From: Sipunculus nudus
Lineage: Eukaryota > Annelida > Sipuncula > Golfingiida > Sipunculidae
Assembly: GCA_026874595.1 (NCBI GenBank)
Contig: CM049318.1
Span: forward strand, 49,568,750 to 49,632,749
Direction of reading: 5' to 3'
DNA: 64,000 nt
The notes under the pieces are model-generated. The model ran no database searches. It was not told the origin of the DNA and saw only the letters and a list, made by a program, of their open reading frames with translations. This document shows positions 35,155-47,561 of this stretch, in pieces (position 1 is the first letter of the stretch; each line of letters starts with the position of its first letter). Both the position numbers and the translations under genes were made by a program.

Positions 35155-36015
35155 TCCCCATCCCTTCACTTTTCATGGGGTCGGGGGCGGGTGCAAAGTA
35201 TGTGATGTTATTAATAAAATAGCAAAATGCCTGATAAAATGATATAATTCCTTCGTTTCCACGATCCTGTGGTAACTAGCCATTAAACGCGCAAATAAAT
35301 AAGTAATACAGTTAATATAGATGGGAATATTTAAGGAAAACATTTTTACTTTTTGTCGGTTTCTGTCTGAACAGTACTATTCCCTTTCATATTATTCTCA
35401 AACTACTTCAATATTGCTTATATGTTGACTAAAAATTAAAAATACATTCACCCGAAAGTTGCAATTAACCCTGGTGATATTTGAGCAATATTTTGTGATT
35501 GAAAAAGCCTTCGTTTTCAGTTAGTCAATTGCCATTCATATTGGACTGATAAGCATACTTTGATCGGACAGTCACTAGACTTTCTTATGTCCGCGAAGCA
35601 AAGAAACTGTTATAGTTATACCATGAGTGGACGCCTTGCTCATTCACCCTGTTACTTGGTACTCTGAGATGAGATACCGGGTTAGGCCCCCCTTGCCCTG
35701 GGAAATGTTTACAAATTATCAGTTGCACTGAATGATCAACACCAAACACTGATCTTTCACATGCATTTTGTGTCATTTTCACTGTTACTGTCCACTTGTA
35801 AAATGTCAACCCCAAACTGAAATATACAGTTTTGGCATAGATCTAAAAGTGAACCTGTTCAAGGATTCTGAGAGTGGCTTGTCTAAGAGAAAGTTTGTAG
35901 AACAGTATGGTATATCCAAGGATGCATAGGGTAACTCATCAAAATTAGCAGATTTAAATAATAGGATCAATTCTTGTAGGCTATTATCATCGATATATGT
36001 TATAACACACATATG

Positions 36016-36068
36016 GATATATTTATATATCTATATATCTATATATATATCTATATATGTATATAATT

Positions 36069-36112
<44 letters not shown>
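36016..36112. repeat. (TATATC)n and (TA)n microsatellite
   Basis: Imperfect TATATC units grade into about 19 TA units. Confidence 0.9.
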
Positions 36113-36114
<2 letters not shown>

Positions 36115-36230
36115 CTCAATTATAAATTATTACTTTTTAACCTTTATGTTTAAAAATAGGAAGAAAATGCATAGATCAATCAAATGAAGTACTCTCTAAA
36201 CAGGAGTAAAGATAGTAATATTTCAAAGTA

Positions 36231-36345
36231 GGTGGCGGCACTGAAAGTTGCAGCTATTATCTCCTTATAGTGGGCACCTCTATAAAGTGGGCAGTTTGGC
36301 CAAGTCCCAAGGGTGCCCACATTATAGAGGTTCGACTGTATTTAG
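36231..36345. repeat. MITE end fragment with inverted repeat
   Basis: CTCTATAAAGTGGGC and GTGCCCACATTATAGAGG are inverted partners around GGCCAAGTCCCAAGG, ending in TTCGACTGTA. This style of end (a TCGAACCTCTATAAT-type terminus) is seen in pogo/Tigger-like MITEs. A decayed palindrome, GGTGGCGGCACT, lies at its left edge (36,231-36,242). Confidence 0.4.
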
Positions 36346-36410
36346 TTTCATTATTTGTAATTTTATATATATATATTTGTAATTTTATATAAATATATTT
36401 TTTTAAATTT

Positions 36411-36925
36411 TAACATTACTGTCCTTATAAGCCTGCATTACATCACGATGTAGGTTTGTTTATTTAATGATTTCCACTCTTAAGGTTTTGCAGAATGCCA
36501 AATATTATTCAACTCCAATGAAATTACACAGAGATGACTTTCCAATTTATACTGAATGCGTACTGAACTTTGAAACAAAATTTGGAATAAGGATGAAACA
36601 ATCATTATAGATCGTGCTGTATTTTAGCATAACCGCTAGCAACAAAGATTCGGCGTGTATTTAGATCTAGGCCAGCACAGTATTGATTACTTCAGCTCCA
36701 GTGCTAACATAGCAGATAGTGTATAAGGTCAGAGTAACGTGATCTTCACGATGGGAAACTGACCTAGATTACACCTCCAACATCTTAGAATAAAATTTGT
36801 TTGTTTGACTAATCAACTTGGCCAACGTTCGCCATGTTCCGATGTCGATAAAAGTACGTCGCACGGCAATAACCAGCTTAACATGCACCGGGCTTTAACA
36901 CATGCGATCATGGACGCAAAAAACC
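36411..36925 (+). repeat. Segmental direct duplication, copy B (shorter)
   Basis: It matches 33,968-35,045 without the ~540-bp middle part, joining at TATAGATC/GTGCTGTATTTTAGCA. The copies are diverged by many substitutions and small indels, so the event is old. No coding frame is conserved between them. From 36,926 to 38,350 I see no gene. Confidence 0.65.
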
Positions 36926-38357
36926 AAGCAATATCCTTATGATGGACAAACCTTTGATTTCAGTTATCACGGCATGGAGCTAAGCAAGTAATAATTTTAG
37001 TTCTTTATACGGGACTTGGTATTAGTTTCATAAAAAAAACTGTAAAAACATCTAGGCCGACAAGCATGACAAAGAACGATCAAAAATGCTTAACTTAAAA
37101 TTGATCACAATCCTATGGGTTGTTCTGCCACTCAGGCGTCTCAAGAAATTAAATATCCACGTTTGGGTGGTTAGGCTGCCCCTTATATTAGCCGAAAAAA
37201 AACACGATATTTTTCGTACTTGTCAAAATCAGCATTAGGCCTATATCATGGGTTAACGAATCTTATCGCAAACGGAATGCAAGAATGCTGTGGACTTATA
37301 ACCAACGCAGATTAAACCACGGCGAGTCTATCTAAGCGCCGAGTACAAGTCCTTAATATTTAACTACAAATGTGTCCATGGCTAGTTTTCCTAGCCCGAG
37401 ACGAGGGCAGTTTTAATTGAAAATATTGCATGCTCCTTTTGCTCCTACTTTTGATTTTAAGTTCATTGAATCTAATCTATTATTATGTGTTATTTATGGA
37501 TCTCAATCCAAGTCACTCCCGATCCAGTGATGTAAAAATAATATGGTACTATTTTTTTTTCAAAACAAACTACAATCGCGGTTCAGGTGTGACAAAACAA
37601 TCTGAAGGTTTTACTCTAATGCACCCAGAGAGCGCATATACCTCTCCAATGACGAAGTATACCATTAAAATATCATTCTCCGGGGATATAAACGATAATA
37701 ATGCTTCAGCCAGACAAAGAACAGTTCAGCCGATGTTCTCTAGATCCGTCACGTGTTTATGACGTGGTGGAGTATTCATACGGTGCCCGTGGCGCCTTTT
37801 CAACTTGAAAACTGTTAATTCACAATATTGCTTTGGCGCCTGTAAATCCCCATTTTCCGACAGGCTTAACGCTGTTCACTGTTCTGCTAGACTGAAGCCT
37901 TAGTCCTGGTCGGGACAATGTCAACTTCGAGATCTAAGGGTAGTTCGGAGATATAAAAAAGAAAGCAGAAAACAAGATAAAATACATATATTATTTCGAG
38001 TCGTACACCGATTTTCTCTTGTTTCTTATGATTTACATGACGGGCAACACGTAGCCGTTCAATCCTTAACGCTATGATACTGACCTGTCCAAAATAAAGG
38101 CGTGACCACTGTGACGGAAACCAAACTGATAAATAGCCCATCAAATTTAAGTTTATACCTTCTTTTATGCGGCCACTGCGACACAAACTCACACTTGCTC
38201 ATAAAAGCTCATCTAATTAAATGAATGGACATGTGTAGTTTCGGGGGGCTTCTTTACTGTACCGGCTTCATAGATTTTTTGTATGTATAAGGCTGTTATA
38301 CCTGTACATAGAATGCCGGGCTATTTTACCTGTGCCTGTAACTTAAACGTCCTGTAA

Positions 38358-38358
<1 letters not shown>

Positions 38359-38447
<89 letters not shown>

Positions 38448-38606
38448 GCCAAAGGGCCATCTTTGTACAGTGACCACCTCCAAATATAGACCACTTGTTT
38501 ACAGTCCCGATTCTTTTTTTTTTCTTATTTCTATTGGTCTTTTTGTTCTCTCTCTGTCTCTCTGGTTCTCTCGCTCTCTCTCTCACTCTCCCTCTCTCTC
38601 TTACTC

Positions 38607-38660
<54 letters not shown>
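38359..38660. repeat. Duplicated composite microsatellite (CT)n(TA)n
   Basis: (CT)n at 38,359-38,403 runs into (TA)n at 38,405-38,444. After about 100 bases (with TACAGTGACCACCTCC, a MITE-like piece) a second imperfect (CT)n at 38,548-38,610 runs into (TA)n at 38,611-38,660. The same compound order twice suggests duplication. Confidence 0.85.
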
Positions 38661-38663
<3 letters not shown>

Positions 38664-39540
38664 GTGCGGAGATCTAGAAAAACCATGGATCATCGTCCGT
38701 ATCCCTGCAGACCATCCCCAACCAAAACTTTCAGGGTTCCACTCCTGGTCTGATCGTTCTTAACCTACTTCCTTGGGGTCTGAAGGACTCATATGAAGCC
38801 TTTATATATCTTGCTTGCAGACAACCTCGTGTGAAGACAGCCTCTTCTGTCGGGGATAATTAATAAACGTCGCCGCGAGTCGTCCCACCATTCCGTAGCA
38901 GTAATGTTCTTACGGGAGTTACGTAAACAACACGTAGACCTATGTGTGATCTCGCATGTACTCTTCCGTTGTTTGACGTGGTCTAGCTTCGCTTCTCAAG
39001 CAGCGGTAATACACTGCAGTCGTCCTAGCTCTCCTTGGTTTTTAACCGCTGTCCTGTATAGCAGGATGCAGTTGGTTCTGATTACACCGGTTCTGGCAGA
39101 GGGCCAAGAATTAGACCAACGAGAGCAAGTGTTGCATGTTTAAAATTTGGAGCTGGGTGCACATGCAGTGCGATACCATGCTATCTCATTGTTCTCATAA
39201 CAAGTCTTTGCTCTTAGTGGTGGAACACAGAGAATCTTGCAATACACAGCAGCGGTTAAGCAACATATGTCTGTTTACTTGAGAAGTTTCTGGAGTATAG
39301 TTTAAATATGGAGAGCAGATAAATTGTAAAGAGGTTACTTGTATATTACACTTCATGACATGAGATCGTTTGCTTAAACAAGCGAACACATACGCCATCA
39401 TAGCCTTATAAATATTATATAAAACATCTCCTTTTGAATAATAGCGTTTTTACTGAAGCTTCACAAACATTACTAACACGTTTGCAAAGTTCAAAATACG
39501 TTTAACATGTTTTTTACGACTTTTAATGTTTTTGATTATT
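38661..39540. other. No gene seen
   Basis: Mixed-composition sequence with short frames on both strands. Nothing with a recognisable domain or splice context. Confidence 0.45.
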
Positions 39541-40015
39541 AAAGGGGTCCAATCACCAATAAAGCATGTTGAATTTACACGAAAAATAGCTTCTTCCCTT
39601 TAAAATAAATCTGTACCTGCCAAAATATTGCCTTTAAACCGTTTGCTTACTCATGTGCTTACTCATGTTACTCACGAGTGTTAAAAACAGTGGACCGGGC
39701 GTGTCAATATATACACAGTGCGTGGACCCGTGAGCATCGCGAAGCCACAACACGTGTCAATCAGGAGATGATGCCCTGATTGACTTGGCCCAAAAAATGT
39801 AATACGTGTTCCTGCTGGCTGAAACACCGAATGTTGCGGCTCATAATCGGACCTTCGGTCGCGCTGCCTTATTTTCTGTTCTTAAACAAACACACATGGA
39901 CTGTGTTTACCAACACGCAGAGCCACCACAAGGTGTTAAACAGCTATATGCGAGGTAGCGGGACTGTGTGGTGGGATGGTTTTGCCGGGAAGCTTTTGGA
40001 TAAAGCAAAACTGAA
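39541..40015 (+). repeat. Dispersed repeat T, longer copy
   Basis: A moderately GC-rich block starts AAAGGGGTCCAATCACCAAT and ends near GGGATGGTTTTGCCGGGAAG and AAGCAAAACTGAACTAA. The end matches 58,890-58,990 (GGGATAGATTTGCTGGGAAA, AAGCAAAAGTGAGCTAA). Inside, a palindromic stretch TGTCAATCAGGAG...CCTGATTGACTTGG (about 39,755-39,787) forms a hairpin. No coding function. Confidence 0.4.
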
Positions 40016-40410
40016 CTAATTGTGTGAAAGAATAGGCTTAATATTGCTACTGATTATGTCTTTAAATATTTTACATGAAAATTCATATTACAAAATTAAA
40101 CCATCATAAACCAATCTATAATCCTTACAGTGTGTTATTTCATTTTCCATATATTTAGTGATTTGTACAGTTGCCTAAAGGTGGCAACAAACGTTGTACA
40201 TTAAAGCGACAGTGATATTAAGATTATCGGTTAAGCGTTAAGACTTCTTCATCTCTGGAAATCCTTCTCTGGAAGTCATATGACATAAAGTTGTGTCCCT
40301 GAAAAGCAATTTTACATCGAAGAAAACGCGGACTAATTATAAATATTTGCATGCAACTTATCGCACTCTCATGTAATAACAAAAGCGTGTATCACAAATA
40401 TAACTAGAAA

Positions 40411-40673
40411 TCTACATTCCAAGGAATACAAGCCTCCGCCATGTGGGTATTCACTTATTCGGCCCATATCTCAGTTTCATCCATGCATGAGTAAACGAAC
40501 ATTTGTGAATATTTCTTTATGACCCTCCTTAATCCGAACCATGTGCCTTATCCAAAATCAAATCTTATCAATTCTTTATTGGCCCATTCCCAAAATGCCC
40601 TGAACAATTTCATGAGATTCCTTTATGAATAAAGAGACACGAACGCACACACAAACAGGAACGGGGATGAACG

Positions 40674-40739
<66 letters not shown>
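40411..40739 (+). mobile_element. Hairpin-headed MITE family, copy 5, ending in (TA)n
   Basis: Head hairpin CTACATTCC-AA-GGAATACAAG, then GCCTCCGCCATGTGGG, ATTCACTTATTCGGCCCAT, TGAATATTTCTTTATGA, TTATTGGCCCATTCCC, TTTCATGAGATTCC, an (AC)/(AAAC) tail and CGGGGATGAACG. (TA)n then replaces the 3' end (40,675-40,739). Confidence 0.6.
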
Positions 40740-40742
<3 letters not shown>

Positions 40743-41213
40743 TTACCTTTAAATACGGTATTTCCTTTTTACGAATTTCTAATTTAAAATTTATAATTAA
40801 GTTTCGAATTAAGTTTCTAATTAAAATTTGTCTCCGCAGATTTCGGGTTTACTTGTGATGAAATTCCTTGACACTTTGAAATTTAAGGATGCAATTAGTG
40901 TTTTATGAAAAGATCCCCGGTTAATTGTTATAAGGCCTGCTATAATTAACTGCGATACCTGAGGGATAAGCAATTGATACTTTATCATTTAACGGGTTCA
41001 AACATGTACATAATCTTTACACTTCTTTTATATATCTGGAATGTTAAATGTTGGTTTAAGAAACTTATCTGTATATGAGATCAATTAATTTCTTTTTTAT
41101 TAACTGAATTACAATAAAATGCAACTGGTTTGAGAGGGTATTACATATTAGCTTTTTCTTAATTAAGCATGTACTATTATTGTTATTACTATTGCTATTA
41201 TATTATTATTTTA
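40740..41213. other. No gene seen; AT-rich spacer
   Basis: AT-rich sequence with TTATTA repeats just left of the Helitron-like element. No exon or RNA gene. Confidence 0.5.
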
Positions 41214-42637
41214 TCGCCAGTCAAAGTCTGGAGATACTATGGTTTAGGCACGGTTGCGCCGTCTCCGTCGCCGCCGCCGCAGAGATTTCGTTTGGACGCG
41301 ATAACTCAAAAAATATTTTACGGATCTTTACCAAACTTGACATGTGCATAGATATGGGTGAGGGGACGAAGCCTATATAAAATGGGGTCATGACCTTTAC
41401 TAGGAGAGTGACCTTGTTCTTGAATAAACCAAATTCTTTAATATCTCAAGAAATCTTTCATGGATTGATCCCAAACTGGAAACTGGTGGCGCCACCTGTT
41501 ATCCTTTTCTTGTGTTCGTGCCATTTAATACCCCCATCATTGACACTTAACAGTTTTGTGAGCATTATAAGTCACGACTAATGGACAGCTTTCTTTCATA
41601 TTATGCATATACATAGACGTGGGTTATGGGATGATGTATATTTAAATTGGGGTCATGACCTTTCCTATGAGAGCGGGTTTGACCTTGAATATTGCCATAT
41701 ATGGTGAAAATCACACTAAATCATAAATATCTCAATAAGGGATGCATGCATTGGTCCAAAAATTAAATTGACTGAAAATCTTGGATAGCTTTGTCTTTTG
41801 CGGAAGACAGGTGGCGCCACCTTCTGTCTTTCTCTTGTTTCGTGCCTTTTAATACCCCATCATTGCCACTTGACAGTACTGTGAGCATCATAAGCCTAAA
41901 ACTTATGGACAGATTGGGCTGAAATTGTGCATGTACATTGATACCTCCATCTTGTATTCAAGACTTGGAGGCGCCATCTGCAATCGTTTGCAGTGGCGTC
42001 CATCTGTATATTGTGCTTTGGGTGAAAATTGCTCATATCTCCGGAGTGGTCCAAGGTATTGGTCTCAAATTTGACATGTCCATCCATCTCCGAAATTTTT
42101 CTCGTAAACCACACAGATGGCGCCACCTACCTTCCCTTTCTTTTGTAGAATGAATTAATGCCCTTTTCTGAGGAGTGATTTGCACTATTGACCTGAAATT
42201 GTGCCTATCTATAGATCTCGGACTCCTCCATTTTGTACGCAAGACAGGTGGCGCTATCTGCAATCGATTTGCCATGGCGTCCATCTGTATATTTGTTTAC
42301 GATGAAAATTGCTCATATCTGAGGAGTCCTTCAATGGGTTGGTCTCCAATTTGGTATGAACATCCATCTGGGAGAGATATCTCGTCAACCAGACAGGTGG
42401 CTCCACCTACCTTACCATTTTTATAGTATAAATTTATCCCCTTTTCATAAAAGTGATTCTCTTTATTTGCCCCCATAATTTGTGAAAAATATTGTTTCTC
42501 AAGTTGATAGATGGAAGAAACCACAGTCGCTTGCCAAATGTCAGTGTATGCTGCTGAAGATGGGGACCAATCTTAAAGGGGGGGGGGATTAATTGTCTGG
42601 CGATACTATGGCACCTGCGGTGCCAAGAAATATCTAG
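41214..42637 (+). mobile_element. Non-autonomous Helitron, subfamily B
   Basis: The 5' end TCGCCAGTCAAAGTCTGG leads into GAGATACTATGG, like the GGATACTATG of the A copies, then a CCGTCGCCGCCGCCG run. The 3' end has hairpin GGCACC-TGC-GGTGCC (42,610-42,624), nine bases, then CTAG (42,634-42,637) followed by host T. The sequence GTCTGGCGATACTATGG before the hairpin repeats the 5' arm inverted. The body has units with palindromes: exact at 41,485 and 41,810; variants at 41,967 (GGAGGCGCCATC), 42,116 (GATGGCGCCACC), 42,247 (GGTGGCGCTATC) and 42,396 (GGTGGCTCCACC). The last four are 130-150 bp apart. These units match, in reverse, those at 21,319-21,756. A 10-base G run lies at 42,578-42,587. No Rep/helicase gene. 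Confidence 0.7.
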
Positions 42638-42854
42638 TTACAATATGGTTTTTGCCACCTTGTGTACGACACAGAATTGAGCGATATATTGTTCAACAAA
42701 GAAGTCGGGTGATGGGTTGGGTAAAGGCTTCGACTCAAAGCGACTGTGGCATGCATCCGGCCGGGATTGTTGTACTCTTCCATAGTAATACCCGCTATTT
42801 TGGAACTTAATTAGATGTCCAGTTATGTGACAGAAACTAAATATAACTTATGGT

Positions 42855-42896
42855 CGTGCTACCTTAATATCAGGTTAACTTGTGTAAGGTAGCACG
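42855..42896. repeat. Perfect 12-bp-stem hairpin
   Basis: CGTGCTACCTTA (42,855-42,866) and TAAGGTAGCACG (42,885-42,896) are exact inverted partners around an 18-base loop. It could be a tiny MITE, a joined pair of TIRs, or a structured RNA. No second copy of the stem was noticed in the window. From 42,897 to 45,330 I see no gene. Confidence 0.7.
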
Positions 42897-45329
42897 CATT
42901 TGTTGAAGAGGCCTATTCCGAAATCTGACATCTATTAATTAAAGATATTCGTTAAAAAAACGGGCAATGAAACGCCGAACTCCCCGCACATAGGCTGTTC
43001 GTCTTGTTTATACCCACGTGTTTATAACCAGACACGTTTAACACATTCAACAAGATATCTGGCGGCCAGAATTTTGCAAAAAGGAATTTTGCAACTGGTC
43101 ACCTTTCAGATCCCGCACATATGCAACCTACCAAATTAGGATTTGGTTTTCTGTTTGCAAATACTGGCGCATGGACGAAGTTTACTAACGCTTGAATATA
43201 CACAAGATCATACATCCGACACAGAGGGGTCAAGAGAACTTTTCTTGAAAGGAATTACCTGTATTTCATTCAGATGTACGCAGATTAAGCAAATAATCAC
43301 ATACATTCTACAGAAGAGGATGTAAGAATCCTTTCCTGGCGCTGCTATTCTGTTTATGTGCCTATACTGTGCGACATACACGGAACGGGCTTCAATAAAC
43401 AGACAAGAGGCCTCAGCCTCAACGTTCTTACCAGCTTAATGTAAATGAATTTGTATAGGCTCCTGTTATTTTTTACAAAAAGCTTTCATGTTTCCTTAAT
43501 CAATACTGATGTTACCCTGCGACGTAATATAATTGATGATACAGTTTCTGTAAAGAATTAGGTCAAGGATATCGACAATCTTTTTTTCTGTCCTGAATTA
43601 AAGACGCGTATAGTTATACCAACAACTGACATGTAGGTCAATCCGTCTTTTGACAGTACTTAATCGCACAAAGGATTGGACGTAATTACTTGAGTTTCTG
43701 ATGATCTTTTTAAGAGCAAATGCATCCTTTTTTTGTCCCAAGCAGGTGTTACGTTCACTCTCACTAAACTTGCTACGATAATATGGCCTGGATATGTAGG
43801 GACCAATCAATTTAAAAATTAAAAAAAAAATTGTCCATTAAATGTTGTCACGATACATTCGTTATACGGCTCCTTTTTCTTAACCATTACATTCCCTAGC
43901 AGGGTTTGCTTTGTTTCGCTACCAGGGGTGGCACAGGTTAAATCACATTCTTCATTCTTGTTTGACATTCTGTGCCTTAAGACGACCTGCATTTCCGTCA
44001 TCTAAAAATACCAGCCACACCTAGACCATTTGGTAGCAGAGCATTCTATTTTACTTATAATGTCCATTTTAAAAAAATACGAACAATCAATGTTTGTCCA
44101 TGATCGAATACAAAGAAATATAAAGGAATAGAAAGAAATACTCCCCATCTTGTGAACGTATATACTTATATCTTTTGGCATTTTCCCCGAAGGTGCACGT
44201 TTTCAGTGTAGTGGGCGGTGGCGTTCTATGCATAAAATGGCAAATTCTGCCGCTCTTGGCCTGACAGAGAGATCGAAGTATGTCTTGTAGAAATATTTCC
44301 ACTTTAATCAATTAATTGAGTCCCTTATACCCTACAACATACACTGTGCTAAACAGACTGACGCCACTGCAAAGTTTATAGCTTTTACTATCTTCACTTC
44401 TTTATTATTACGTTCCTCTATTTCGACTAAAATTCCAAACTTGGTTGCTTCATGACAATTTTCGTATTGAGGGTTTAATCTATATTCATATTACACTGCT
44501 CATTAAATAGTTATGCTAACTATTCAAGGCACTCTTCTTGGCTCAGACGATGGCATTACGTAGTCTTTAGGGGTAGAAGAATTCGAAGGACCCAGAATAA
44601 ACCATCGATCTTGGAAGCTAAACATTGAGTCGTTCAACGATGTTTGGGTTCGGTTTCAGATTATTTCCTTTACTTCATACTACCGTATTAATTGCTCTTG
44701 TATGGACCAAGTCACCACGTTCAGGTCGATATTCTATGGTCCTTTCATCGTAAATGATTGCCAACATTTTTTTTATACATAATATAAAAAAAGTTTATAG
44801 CTTTCATACTAGTTTCACTACTTAATCCTTGCATATCATAACTAAACAACCAATAGAAGTGACTAAATAACAGTTTGTCGGATGATACGTTTGTTGGCTA
44901 TCATTCAGTTTTTTTATCATTGATTTGAAGTTCTTTTTACTACAAGGTTCGGAATTAGTTCAATAGTTCTTCTATCTTGGATGATTATAAAAATTATCAC
45001 GATTATCAAGTTTTCCTGGCTGGGTAAAATTTTTGCCGCAAAGATACTGGAACAATATTATATGTTAGATTTGAGGATTTAAGCGTGAGTTGCTTAAAGG
45101 AGAAGAAGATCCGCTGTGGGAATATCGATATCAACTAAATATAATACAAAATAGTATTAAACCACATGATAAACTTGTTCAATAATAAAGAGACATTATA
45201 CAATATGTGCCATGCAGGGAGTTTCCGACACCAGATAATATTTTATGCGATTTTACTTTTATGAATGATGACTGGGTTTCTTGGTGACAGTAGCTGCAAA
45301 AGAGTACCAAGAAACAATGGAAGAAAATA

Positions 45330-45625
45330 AACCATTTAAATTGTAAGCATAACAAAAGGGCAAAAAGTGAAACACATGACAAGAAGAGAACACATGAAGA
45401 ATGAAACATATGACAATAAGGGAACACAAAGAAATGAAAGACATGACAAAAACAGATCACAAAGGAATGAAAGACATGAAAAGACGAAAAGATAATAACA
45501 CATAAATAATATAAAATATGGGAGAAAATACATAAAGAATAAAACATATGACAAGAAAAGAACACTTAAAGAATGATAAATGACAAGAAAAGATCACCTA
45601 TAGAAAGATGTCTATATATGTCACA
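45330..45625 (+). repeat. Degenerate ~34-bp minisatellite
   Basis: About eight units follow the pattern GAACACATGAAGAATGAAAC plus ATATGACAAGAAAA, with variants GAACACAAAGAAATGAAAGA, GATCACAAAGGAATGAAAGA and ATAAAGAATAAAACATATGA. The minus strand has a 128-codon open frame, but it is only the cysteine- and phenylalanine-rich translation of this repeat. Confidence 0.75.
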
Positions 45626-45964
45626 AAAAAAACAATATAACGTGAAGAGTAATAAGCAATAAGAAGATCCATTTAACCCTTATCACGTAGCAGTTTAAGT
45701 TGCATTTTAATAGATAATATCACTATTTTTTAACTTATATTAAAATACAATCCATTTTATTGCTCGTAATTAGATCGTGAATGCAAAGTGTTAGACTTGA
45801 ATGTAACCAGGTGTTTCTACAATATAATATGTTTAATAAATCTATAATTTCAACTCAAGATATTTGATAACCATAGGTAACCTAGAGACCAACCGGACTC
45901 ACTTTGTGAAAATTATGAATACATCTATAAAATAGAAATCAGCATTCTGAGGAACGATATAAAA

Positions 45965-46250
45965 AAAACGACGTTTGCATTCACTTATTCAGCAAATATT
46001 CCTTAGTTATTTCCTGCATAAGTGATTGTACTTTTGTGAATATTCTTTGATGATGTTCCTAAATCCGGATCATGTGCCCAATCCAAACCAAAGGTTAATC
46101 GATTCTTCTCTGGCCCATTCGAGAAATGCCCTAAAATACATTGATATTCATATCAAAATGCGTGAGTTATGTTGTGTTTAACACCAAAACAGGCACATAG
46201 AAATACACATGAACTATGGATGATCGCACACCCTCCTGGCGGAGGTAGTT
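45965..46250 (+). mobile_element. Hairpin-headed MITE family, copy 6 (3' complete)
   Basis: Core boxes TTGCATTCACTTATTCAGC, TAAGTGATTGTACTTTTGTG, ATTCTTTGATGATGTTCC, AATCCGGATCATGTGCCCAA, GATTCTTCTCTGGCCCATTC. It ends CACCCTCCTGGCGGAGGTAG, which inverts the family's head word GCCTCCGCC and so gives the family terminal inverted repeats. Confidence 0.6.
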
Positions 46251-46254
46251 ATCC

Positions 46255-46330
46255 ATCTACAGTGGAACCCCGCCCTGCGACCACCCCAGAATTGCGACCA
46301 CCTACCATTACGACCGCTGTATATACAAGC
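46255..46330. repeat. MITE-like terminal fragment
   Basis: CTACAGTGGAACCCCGCC, then GCGACCACC twice. It resembles the terminal part of pogo/mariner-type MITEs. It directly abuts the previous element. From 46,331 to 47,550 I see no gene. Confidence 0.35.
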
Positions 46331-47561
46331 CCATCTAAATCACTAGATAAATTTGCGTGTGTAATAATTGCTAGATGCCATATGATATTATAATAACTCC
46401 TTTATTTTCATTACATGAATTTGCAAATTGCATCCGCGATACATTGTGCTAAACTTCGGACTGACATCCCTACCGTTGATAAAATGTATACAGTTTTTAT
46501 ACTACATGTATTTTCTTTACCTGTTTCATGACCACCTTTCCGACTGAACTACCAATCAGTCAAAGTTACTAAATAACGATCTACCGGATGGTACGTTCAG
46601 TTGTTACCACCATTTATCTTAGTTTGGTTGAAAGTTCTTTTGACTCCAAAGTTCGGTATTAGTTGAATTTTATGATCAACCTGAAATCATGCTAAACAGT
46701 TGCTCTGTTATGAATAATTATCACGATTCAAGTTTTCTTGCTTGAAAAGTTTGTTTTTTACTGATATCATATTTCCTGTCGCAATGATTATGAAAACCGC
46801 AGTCAGCCTTGAATGTTTTCAGTTTTGAAAAGCCATATTATATTCCCTGGAAGGAAGACGTTTTACTTTCATTGTGGTTAAATAAACATCAGCTTAGCAA
46901 CCTACAAAGGGATAATGTGCTCGCCTTGTCCTAATATATGATAAGCTAAAAAATATACAAATTTGTATTGCTAAAACTGTCACGTGACTCTCTGTTGTTA
47001 GCTCGAAAAAAACATTACAAATCACCATAAGTAAAAAAAAAATAAAAGCTTTCCGTTGGAATATACATGAGAAATACCAAGACAAACGGTAATCAGAAAT
47101 TGCAACATAATTATGGATTGAAACTCATAATGGATTGCATACAACATTTGTTCTTCACATTTTGGCAGAACTGCTTAGCCTTTTTTGTCCAAATGATCTG
47201 TAATAACCGGACAATATGTCTTCCAGACGTACTCTTCAGTCATTTTATAACAAACAATAAGTATATGAGTGCAAAATATCACATGAATATCAGTTGTCGG
47301 TTTCCGTGCAAACAGATAGAAATCAAGAAAGTGCCATTAATATCTGATAAAGGGATCAAAGATAATTTAGCACAGTATATTTTATGAAATCCATGCATGC
47401 TAAGTTTTAAGAATTTGTAAGTGATTTTTTAAAACGAGCTAGCTGTGACAGTTTTGTTCAAATTTCGCATTATGACAGGTGCATTTGTATAAATAAGATA
47501 CGTTAGTTTTATTTAGAGATCATATTAGACATTTTAATAGCCTTATAAACAGTATTGCAGT

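Noticed and set aside
45179-45565. 128-codon minus-strand frame rich in Cys, Phe and His
   Set aside because: It is the translation of a degenerate 34-bp minisatellite, not a gene.
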